Part shown: piece after piece, positions 13,010-25,143 of the stretch | Numbering within the stretch: position 1 is the stretch's first letter | How the letters are laid out: each line of letters starts with the position of its first letter | Source: Hormiphora californensis | Taxonomy: Eukaryota; Ctenophora; Tentaculata; Cydippida; Pleurobrachiidae | Length of the DNA stretch: 64,000 nt | Reading direction: 5' to 3' | Assembly (NCBI GenBank): GCA_020137815.1 | Contig: CM035356.1 | Location: forward strand, 5,304,145-5,368,144 | Notes under the pieces: model-generated | What the model saw: only the letters and a program-made list of their open reading frames with translations | What the model was told of the DNA's origin: nothing | Databases searched by the model: none | Position numbers and translations under genes: made by a program

Positions 13010-15778
13010 TGAGAGCCATTAAAGACACGCTTCACGAGAAAGATAGGAGCGTACTATTCATGATCCAAGCTGGTTCCAAACGGATGGAGGCCTATAATTC
13101 TGAAGAGCGGGTCACTATAAACACACTCGGCAGTCGACAAGTCTGAGAAAATGTAGACCAAGGTTCCAAGAATAGTTCGAAAGTGAGATCGTTACTTTTA
13201 CTAAAGAGAGAGCAAACGGAAGGTTGTTACTTTTACTAAAGAGAGAGCAAACGGAAGATTGTTTTAGTGAGAAAATGTGGAGCTGCAGAGAATGTGCTGG
13301 GAACTGCACCACCATTAGATACGTCACACGATGATACCACATTAGATCTAGGGACTGTTTCATATGACATATCTTAATCACTCTTAGTTACTAATTTACT
13401 TTAATTACTCGGCTGATTCCTAGAGTAAAACCACGAACAGATAATTATCTAATATAATCGGACTTATAATTAAGGATCGGATTTAAACGTAGTTTAGCTA
13501 CTTGATGAACTCGACAATCACAGTTTCAACATGGCATTCATGGTGTTAGAGGAGGACAAAGGAGTATATTATAAACAAACAATCCACACACCATGCCACA
13601 TGTGGCACACCCTGGTGTTGCAGTATAAATGACACATGTGATGTAGACACACGTTCCTTCTCTCGGAACACACACCCTGGTGTTGCAGTATAAATGACAC
13701 ATGATATAGACACACGTTCCTCCTCTCGGAACAAAACACAATATATAAACTGAGAGCTCCGGCCTTTGAACTATAGTTATACATATAGAATGGCAATTTC
13801 CGCCTCGTATATAATATATCACTTGTATATAGCAGGCAAGAGACCCACTGATATACACGTGGCCTATATACGAGAGCTTTTTGTTTTTATGTGCAGAGGA
13901 GAAACAACAACTTTTACAGTGCTGCTTGCAGTCAAAATACGGTAACGCAAAATACAGTAAGGAGACGCGCACGGTGCATAACGCGCGGCAAAAAGTTCAT
14001 GTGTCAGCATGTACTAGCGCCCTGATTGGTCACGGTTGCGCGTCGTCTTACTGTATCTTCGTTTTCCATTACCGTTTTCCCACTACAAGCAACCGTGTTA
14101 CTCACAGGAGCAAGAGTTATGGAAAGAATCTTTCGGCTTTTGACTCTAGTTAATCCGAATTAAAAGAAACTATTATTGTCTGTATAAAAGAGATAAGAGA
14201 GATTGTCTAGAGAACTATAATACCGGATAGTGAACTATTTTAATATCGGTGAGAGATATAGCCACCATTAACAATGGGATAATATCTATATTGGTAGACG
14301 CACATTATACCACTAGTCTTCTGAGCTGCTAGACCGAGGACTGGCTTCAGCTTGGTCGAAGGAAGCTGCATTAAATAACAGCTGTTATAAGTTGTTTTCT
14401 ATTAAACTATTATCGCGAATAGAAACAAAACATCATGCAACTTAAATATATAAGACAATCATAAGACAATAACATGACAATCGTTTACAAACATTAAGAG
14501 ATCTTATAATCGGTTATTTACGGAATCGGTTTATTCGACTGACTACCATTTCTAACTAGTTTCTTCTTAAGCTCATCCGTTTAGAAATAATAACAAAATA
14601 AACTAACTGCGGCTATAATAATTCTACAGACATTTCTCTCTCTCTTCTACTGCATTACTCAAATGCACAGGTCACCGCGTGCCATCACCACACGGCGATC
14701 ATGACAAAACGATACCTTAATGAACACAGCTGTATAGTCATACTAGGTAGCGACTAGCGGTAATATTGGAGTAGAAGGATTTGCTAGATAAACCGAGAAA
14801 GGGTGGTTTAGAAAGTGGAAAAAGGGAGTAATTTATTCGGTCCGAGTAAATTGGGATACAGGATACTGTATGTTTTTTAAAAAGTGAAAGAAGAGCAACG
14901 CGGAAGACAGTGACTGATCAAGCTGTTGGTAAGATTCTGCGAGAAAATCTCAAAAAGTCATTAAATGCATATTTTTGACAGTTTTCATATGTTACGCATG
15001 TATTATATAACAGGTGTACTACAGCTGTGATTTTGCTAGATTACTCCCTTGTAAAAAAACTACTACTACAAAATGACAGTACAGCTTTGGCAATGAAATA
15101 ACCCCTCTGCGCAAGCTCACGGAGCTATAATAGGGGTGACGTGCCGTAACCAAAGTACAGCTAGCATTTCCAAACCCCGGGCTGCTTTTAAAGCTGTCCA
15201 GTAATCAACAATAAAATGAATAAATCCACGTGGAGGACGAGATGACAAAAAAGGCTAAGGACACAACTGCACCGAACGTAGTCGAACCTGTCACAGGGTA
15301 TTTTAGAAGGACAAAGGATATCTATCTTGATCAAGATCTTTGTTCTATTGTACAATTATACTAAAACAGTGTTCATTAAATGGTGTCTAGACAACTGTAT
15401 TGTTTTTCTAATTTCTATCACGCCCTTTCTAAAACCTCTCTCTCAAATTTTTAGATAGAGAGTCATCAGTCAAACTCGCTCGCTTTGACGGCAGTCGATA
15501 TACTGTCCGTGAATCTTGACGAACGGGGCTCCCGGTCTTTCCATAAAAAGCAAGTTATACCAGACTGAATAAAAATGCTCGCTATTAAGTGAGATCGTTT
15601 AATTTACTAAAGAGAGCAAAAGAAGAGTGTTGTATTAACTAAGGAGAGAGGATATGTTGATGAACTATAAAGCTCTCCAGTGAGCATGGCATAGAAAAGA
15701 CGGCGTTTTCAAACGAACTAACGTCACTCATCAACAGTGTGGAGGGAGGTGATAATGATAGAGAGAGAGTGTGTGTGT

Positions 15779-15842
<64 letters not shown>

Positions 15843-15846
15843 AGAG

Positions 15847-15904
<58 letters not shown>

Positions 15905-16473
15905 AGAGAAAGATAGAATCCCAGTACCTCTCTACTTCTGCAGCAACTCATGTAGTGGTTCTTCAAGTGAGGCCAGTAGGAAGTTTACTGTTTAGGGAGT
16001 AGCCGTAGTTGGGAGTAGTTGAAAAGTAGCGGAGAGAACGTTAATGTAAAACCAGGGTGTGAGAGAAAGAGAGAGATAGAGCGGCGTTCAACTTACTTAT
16101 TACCCAATGAAGTAGTAAAAAGAACCATGGTAAAATAATATACAGGAGGATAAAATAGAATGAAGAATGTGATGATTAGCTGTTAAAAGACATAATATCA
16201 TGATGAAAGGAAGAACATTTTAGAAAACTAAAGATTGAGAAACGGGATAACTGATAAGTCGAGCTGTGATATCTAACTTGATATCTAATGCCAGTGAGCC
16301 ACACAACGGCCGCAGCCACTGTCAGGCCAATGCTCTGACAGCGCAGCCATGGCATGTCTAACTGATGACAAAATATCGGATTAGCATCGGGGAATTTGTT
16401 GAGCTGTGGTGTAGTGGTTGCATCTAAATGCCACATGGCGAATGGAAATGAGTGCGAACGAGAGTGAGAAATT

Positions 16474-16561
<88 letters not shown>

Positions 16562-17506
16562 GGGGGGGGAGAGAGAACGATCGAGGAAAGACGTTATATT
16601 AAATATTCTACCAACTGTCAGGTGACACCGTTCTTCAATCACCACATAAATATAGCGTGCCACCCAGGGGGGGGGGGGGGGGGGGGGGGTGAACAGTTGA
16701 AAAAAAATACTAATAACACGCCCTACTGACAAACAGTTGAAGTGAAACATACATGCACAGGCAGATCTCGGTTTCGGAAATTGCGGGGTAACTCAATAGG
16801 TATAGAGCAATGGACGTGTAAACCTGACAAGTGTGAACAATTCTCCATGCGTAACTGTAAAGAAAAAACAACAAGAAGTTGTAATTTTATTTATTATATG
16901 AGGGACGTTGGGACGCATCCCATACATCAATTCTAGAAAATGCATCGGGTAAGATTCTTACTGATTTATAGGCTTCCCTAGTATAATGGGGTATAAGGGT
17001 AACATATAAATTCCTGTATTTATAGGACACACACATGTGTGTATTTATCCTAAGATAATCATAGACAAGTTACTAGCCCGTCCAGTTATAGATCGGGTGG
17101 TAACTAGCAGCGCGGCGGGATAAAGACTTGCATAAATCAGTTTCAGACAGTATAATCGTTCATTATATTGGTAAATAGGGCAGCTCCTATTAGCATATAT
17201 CATGAGTTGGCCCTGCATCATCAATATTAGTTAGATTCAACTATTGCAATATTGATAATTAACAGTGCCTCATGCACTCATAACTAATGCATTAAAAGGG
17301 CCATGGGCACTAAAATTAAATTTATATATTCGTAGCCAATGAGTACAATTATATCGGGTCAATTCGCCCATGAATCTACGTGAGACCATACCCTATATAT
17401 ATAATCTGTCTGGAATAAAGAATAAAGATATACTGCCAGCACTCAGACATATAATTGCATAACTATTATTATTTATTAGCACCCTATAATGGGGGCTATA
17501 TATAGT

Positions 17507-17542
<36 letters not shown>

Positions 17543-18293
17543 CTATTATATTGCTCAACTCTAAAAGCAAGCATTATAACACAGAACAAAACGTACTAAC
17601 TCTGTCAAGTAGGGGATAATGGTCGAGCAGAACAATGGCTTTTTATTTGGCAATCATTCAATCACCAACCAACCTGATCTGTGGAAGTCTGGGAACCATG
17701 TCTATATCGCAATGAGAGTAGTGATAGTGAGAGAGAGAGAGAGATAGAGAGAGGAGAGAGAGAGAGAGAGAGAGAATAGAGATAGATAGATAGAGATAGA
17801 GAGAGAGAGAATCTATATAGAGAGAGAGATAATATCGAGAGATGAGGATAGAGACTCATCTATCTCTCGATATAGCATTGATCGACGATCAGATCGAGAG
17901 TGAAAAAGCGGTGGCACACAACACGCGATATAGAAGTATAGAGAGTAGAGATGAGAGAGAGCTTTCGACTAGAGTTAGACAGAGATAACTAGGGTGCTAA
18001 ATCCCGTCTGTAGACAGAAATGAGGCACATTCCTATATGCAAAGTATGGAAAAATGAGTCAACGGTATAGCACTCTGGTCACAGTGACTGCATGAGTTAT
18101 CATTGATTTGCAAACTGAAAACACGACACGGGCAGGTATATCAAGATCCATGAGGCTGATAGAGGGAGAGCGAGAGCTCATCGACTGGTATAGCTGTATT
18201 GCAATGCCATGATGAAAATATTATACAGCTTAAAATGCAGACATAAAGCGGGATCGAAATAGACTGGTTCTGTCAACGATAGATAGAAGGAGC

Positions 18294-18345
<52 letters not shown>

Positions 18346-18489
18346 GAGAGAGAGAAAAAAGAGTGCAAGATGATAGTTCAGGATAGGTAAGCTGTCTACT
18401 TGGCTAAACACCCGGTGTGCCAGAACTTGTCAACGAATGCAGGAGTATTTGTTATAGTCCTGTGGGCATTGGTGATCACGCAGAGAGAA

Positions 18490-18587
<98 letters not shown>

Positions 18588-18902
18588 TATTGACTGAAGA
18601 GCTTGGAAAGCATTTATAAGTTTACTGCACCTGTCACTAAGCATGCGCCAGATATCACAGGGCAAATGACTGAAAGTGGCTGCAGTAACCCTGCCTGTGA
18701 ACCCAGTCAAAAATCCCAAAGATAGCGCACAACGTATACTAAGACAGTATGGGTAGTGATCTGCACCAGCCCGACGTATTTTGACACTACGAAGTTAAAT
18801 TTCATACCCCTATGCTTTTTATGCAATTTTACGATCCAAAACAGCTAGCAGGGCAAACTCAATCTAAAAGCTAGGATTTAAAAATTAAAATTTACAAAGC
18901 TG

Positions 18903-18939
<37 letters not shown>

Positions 18940-21900
18940 TTCTCTCCCTGTCTCTCAGTACAATGGGATATATTCTAATTGAGTGGAATTCATGAAAGTG
19001 GGCGGTTTTACTGTGCCATACACACAAGCTACGCTACATGACAGATTCTCTCTTTAGGAGGGACCAACACCGCCGCCAGTTAGGAAAGCAAGGCACAGAC
19101 TCTTCAGGAAAAGTAGAAAAAAAAGGGGGGGAGTAGAGCATTCAGCCGAGAGAGGGAGAGAGGGGAAAGAAGGAGACAAAAGAGAAGGGGGAAAAGAAAG
19201 AGAGAAAATATAAGTAGGTCTTCCGCAAATAGAAAAAAAACTTTTTTCAAAAAGATATCGTGGTGTGGAAGGGAGAGGAAAGCGTTGGATTACAAGACAA
19301 ATTGCATGAAAAGACATGCCCTCTCCAGCTCCTCGTGGTCGGATGTAGCATTGTAGCATCCAAACGTAGGGTCTAGAAATGCATTATAATGGAACATTTT
19401 ATAGGATTTAGAATTAGGAAAATGGACCATTAAGATTCGAAAAAGATATTTCGAACAAAAAATGTTCTTTTTGGCAGGGCAAACAGTTTTTATCGCGTGT
19501 ATCATGTGTGTTTGGGCAGATGCTCTATCCCAGGGTATGTTTGAAGCACAAGATGATGATTTGACGCGTGACGCAGAGGGCGGGTCAATAGTACTGTTCG
19601 GGGTGTGTGCTAGGCAAGAGAGATGGGATCATGCTGCTCAAGATGTTCCCATGGTTATATCCAGGAACCGACCGAAACAAGTAAACAACCAATCAGAACT
19701 CGTTATTTATGTCACGTGACTGGTTATTAGCCAATCAGGGACCATCATTTCCTGATTCGGTCGGTTCCTAGTTATATCCAAAAAAGAATATGAGTTGTCA
19801 ACTTCTAGCTCCAATCTTCATCCAGAGGAGCTTCAACAGACAAATTACTGCCAAACAACGTTATAATTGGAGATGATTAGCAACTTATATCCAGAAGGAA
19901 TGGAGATGGAGAGGGAGAGATAGAGAGAGTGAGATGAGATGAGAGAGAAGAGAGAGAGAGAGACGAGAGAGAGAGAGGAGAGAGAGACGAGAGAGAGAGA
20001 TGAGAGGGAAGGAAATAGAAGGAAAGATCGAGAGAGAGAACAGAGAGGAGAGGAGAGATGAGAGAGAGAGAGAGATGAGAGACGAGAGACGAGGAGAGAC
20101 GAGAGTAGAGAGAGATGAGAGAGAGAGAGCGGAGGAGAGAGGAGAGGGACGAGAGAGAGAGAGAAGAGAGAACAGAGAGCAGAGAAACATGTCAAGTAGC
20201 CGTAAAATAGTCGGAGCAAATTAAACTAATTTCAGAATGGACTAAGAGCTGGTTTGTTGACATTAACAAGTCCACCTACTATCTAAGACAACCTAACAGT
20301 AATGTGTTACCTCTCTAGCCGCATGTCCTTCACCCATTCTACCTGCTACTTCTATTTGTCTCATCTCTATTATGTGTCCTAAAACATCCGTTGCACCAGC
20401 TATGTTTATATTATGCAAATTTAATATAGTTCTCTACAGCACTTGATATGTCAAAAACTGACGTTTAAATCTTGATTAGGGGACGAAAGGTCTTTCAAAG
20501 AAAACCTTATAGAGAATTAAATATGCAAGGTCTTATTGTGGTTTAATTAATTAGACCGCAATAGACGAAAGCTCATAACCTAATCAAGACTCACTGGCGA
20601 ATGAAACATAGTTTGAGCATTCAAATTGAGGTCGTTTAAATGATCGTTCAAATAACAAAGGAAAATATCCCAAAGCTGAGCCAATTAGAAACTATTATTA
20701 CATAACAATACCGCGACTGCACTACTGCTACCCGGGTGGGGTGGTTCCAACATAATGACATCATTTTTTATCATCATCATCCATGGGTTAATCAAACTAA
20801 TGACAACATAACGTCACCTTTTATCGTACCCTCTGAAACAACATTATGTCACCATTCATATTGGTGTATTTACGTCATGTGTCAAGAAGACCGACCCTCT
20901 CTCACGACTCAATACTGGAGAATCTGGGACAATGTTGGTAAGATCTTACAGACAACATGTTATAATATGAGTTTCAAACCTTCAACAATACAACATAACA
21001 ACAACGTAGACCTATTGTTGTTCAGCAAGTAGGTACTCAATGAATATATATTATATGGAGGGTGTATGTGGTATTATATGTGGTATTATATGTAAGAGCT
21101 GATATATGTAACTGCATTACTGGCCACACTGGGTGACAAACCTTTAGCTACAGTGCTCACCGAGCGACCACTGGGCCTGAATGGGTAACATTCAAGTAGC
21201 CAACAATTAGAGTCTGTGTCTCCTCGCGTAGAGTCAAAATGAAAATATGAATATCTGACGGGCATAGCTGGTAAGCAAAGAAAAAAGAACTCAAACAGCT
21301 GTTTCGAAAAGATGTCTAAATAACAAACTTGAGCAACTGTTGATAGATTTATGAAGTTGCTCAAACTCAGGTTTTATCCTAACATGTATGATAAATTTAA
21401 TCAAATTGTAACCAGATCAGGAGAACAATTGAGCAACAGGAGAAGGGTTTTGTAACATCTGGTGTTATTGTTGTTAGTAATAAAATTAACGAGTGTCATT
21501 CTGTCACCCCGTTTTAGACAGTGATTAAACTCAAAACTTCTTGGGTTCCAGGAGGGAGAGAGTACGAGATAAAAAAGAGATAAAAATCTGCAGATATCTG
21601 TTAGCCGTTATATTAGGTGTCGTCTGGCAAGTGGATTGATATTATAAAAGAAAACACGGTGACTTTTGGGGCTGTGGCATTGCCACCACAGTTGAATTTA
21701 ATTCGAATGGCTCATTTCCCCAATACAATAAGCATCCTACAACACATTTGGTTAGAATAAATCATACAGATATGTAGCTAACTAATACATCTAGGAGAAA
21801 CACAAATAACACAACCAATTAATAAATTATAAATCTAGCACTACAAATTTAAAGGATAAAATTATTAACACACATATATAAATTATTACACTTAGACAAA

Positions 21901-24900
21901 ATCGGTTACTTTAAAATCATACCAGAATCTGTTTAAACATGATGGTCTTCTACGAATGAACTTATTAATGGAATTTTTAACTAAATTTAACTCATAACTC
22001 TGGTTAATTAACTTATCTATTAAAATTCTAACATCTGAAATAAAACTATTAGCATCAGAAGATGATTTGCAAATTCTATACAATTCACCAATCAAAACAC
22101 CATAAGATAAGCGATTGCTAACTTTAGAGTTAAGATTAGGAAAAGTAATTACCGAGAATTTGAAGTCTCTTCTTTTGTCATAGAGTTTCCAATGAAATTT
22201 ACTATTTACTATACTAATGTCTAAATCTAGAAAGGTCGAATTATCATCACTTGAATTAGTAGGTACAATTTCTAGATCCTTAGGATAAATATCATTACAA
22301 ATAATAGATATGGCATTCTTGTTAATATTAGGAGCAGCTAGGTCATCAATATATCTTTTACAAAAACTTAACTCTTTCACAATATTATTATCTGCTTCTG
22401 ACGTATTTAATATAAATTCATTTTCATAAAAATACAAGTATAAGTCTGCTATCTGAGGGGCACAATCACAACCCATTGGAATACCAATCACTTGTTTGTA
22501 AATGTCACCTCTATACTTAACAAAAATATTATTAATTAAAAATGAAAACATATCTATAATATCATCACACGTAAAGCACCATTTAACATTTTTTCTAGAA
22601 CTCCACGAAGCATTATAACTTTTAGATACACAAACTTTAATCACACTTTTTAAATCAAAACATCTTTGTACTAACAAACTAATTTTATCAATCACATCTT
22701 TATGAGGTATATTAGTATACAATTTCTTAAAGTCAAAGGAAGTAATAGTCTTGGCCATAGATTTATTATTTAAATAATCTAAAACATTCACAAAACACTC
22801 TTTGTTGTTTGCAATCCAATAGGTCTCATACTTCTTAAATTTACACAAAAATTTGTCTTCTCTTTTAATAGTATCATTAATTAATTTTAATACACCAGTT
22901 AATATTTTAGACAAAACTTTAGTCGAACTTTTAGTCCCAGCTGCAATGTATCGGTAATCTAACTGAGGTTTATGAAATTTAGGCAACATATGTATGAATG
23001 GTACAGTAAAATCATTCACCTCTATATCAAATTGATTACAATACTTTACATGACTAGTAACTACTTCAGACTCAATACTATTAGATAACTCATAAGTTTT
23101 AGTATTACGCAATTCATTAGAAATCGTATCTACGTAAAACTGTTTACATATAAATGAAATATTATTACTAGCTTTATCGACAGAACTTAACACAAAATGA
23201 TTACGAATAAGTTCAAAGTCGTTCTTGAACTCTTCGAAAACTGATTTTTTCGGAGAAGTCCTGAGTTCGACATTATTGAACTCATTAGTAATATTTTCTC
23301 GAACAGTAGAAAACCAAGGATCAAAAATCTTAACGCTAACGTTACACTTATTAGAAACTTTAGATATATAATCTTTCACATCTTGTACCACACTAGTAAT
23401 TATTTCATGTTTAGGTTTAAAAATACGTTCTATAAATGTATAACCTTTATCGAAAACTGACTTCAATTTAATATTTTTGACAATGTTAGTGTCACCTGTT
23501 ATCACATGGCCCACTTTCTTGTCAATAAACTCAGAATATAAGTGACAATAACATAATGGTACATCCTTACAATGTAGCACTATATCTTTGTAGTTAATTA
23601 TATTTGCTCTGATAGATTTATCATACTTATAGCACACATTCAACCTAAATTCATCAGATTTATATTTATACGAAAGATCTTTAGCTGGAAATAACTCTTT
23701 ACAAATCGGAGAATTCAAAATTTTATTTAAGTTAATTGATTCTAACTCTTTAATACATAACCTAATTGGAATATAATCACCAATAAATTTCTTCTTAGTA
23801 TTTAGCTTGTAATTATTTGAAAGAAAATCATTAAAATTTATTTCACGAGTTATATAGTGGTTACATAAATCTAAAACAATAACAAAAAATAACTTCACAC
23901 TTTTATTATATAAACTAGAGTATAATCTTTCAGTCACTAAATTACCTATACTAATAATACACTTTCTATTTAATCGACTTATAACAGAGCGAATCAAATA
24001 GATTTTGTCATCGAAAAAGTAGGTTTGTAGTTTGTCCAAAGTATCTACTTTATCAAATGACTCAATATAATCATTCTTATGACAACCACTACCTCTCTTA
24101 CTTCTGTTATGTAATATTTTAGGAAAAACTTTGTAAATACACGCTCCCTTGTTTAATTCTAATTCACTATCAATATAATTAGGTTTCTCTAATCGATCAT
24201 TGAGACCATAAGGATACAAAGTACATAATTTCAAAATATATTCATTTTCTATATTTCTAAGGGCAGCCATAAGTAATTTACGATCGTCATAATCATTAGC
24301 ATTGACACTACACAATGGTTTAATTAAAATATCACTAGGATTATGAACACGTGTGAAATGGTCAAGGACATGCTTGGGTTCATTTTCTGTTCTTAATCCA
24401 GATCGATGAGAACTAAATCGTTTAGAAATAATATTAATAGTTTGTCCCACATATTGTAAAGAACAACGTTTACAACTAATTAAATAAATAACTGCGCTAG
24501 ATTTACAATTTAAATTCTCTTGAACTTTAAACTTTTCTCCCGTTAGTATGTTACTAAAAGTATCCGTACAACTCAAACTGTCACACATTTTACACTTTGG
24601 TCTATCACACTTTGTAATATGATTGGAATCTATATATATAACGAGGGACAAGCTTCAGAGACTACCATACTGCCAAAGATATGCGCAGTATCAAAGGGGA
24701 GGGTCGGCTGATATTGGCCTTGAACATAAATATAGTGGTACACACACTGTATAATAAAGAGAATAGAGATATAGTAAACAAGAATGGATAAATAAGATGT
24801 TACTGATACAATAGACTGAGAGAGAAGTTCGAGACTCCTCTCTCGACCAGGAAGAGAACACAGTTAACACAAATAAACACCACTCCTGCTACACTAGGGC

Positions 24901-25073
24901 ACACACTCACAGAGAGCGCTCAGAGTCTCTGTGGTGTGTGACAGAGAGCGGAGACAAATTCAGAGCAGATCACGCGTGACTACCGGGCTGGAGACACAAC
25001 CGATAATTTCAAGTAGAGGGGAATTAAAATAGAGGGAACCGAGCTCCGAGGTAGAGAGGGAGAAAGAGAGAGA

Positions 25074-25143
<70 letters not shown>

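Noticed and set aside
15724-15995. SL-rich and ER-rich open frames over GA/CT microsatellites (also near 16500, 18400, 20000, 37200-37800)
   Set aside because: Compositional reading of dinucleotide repeats.
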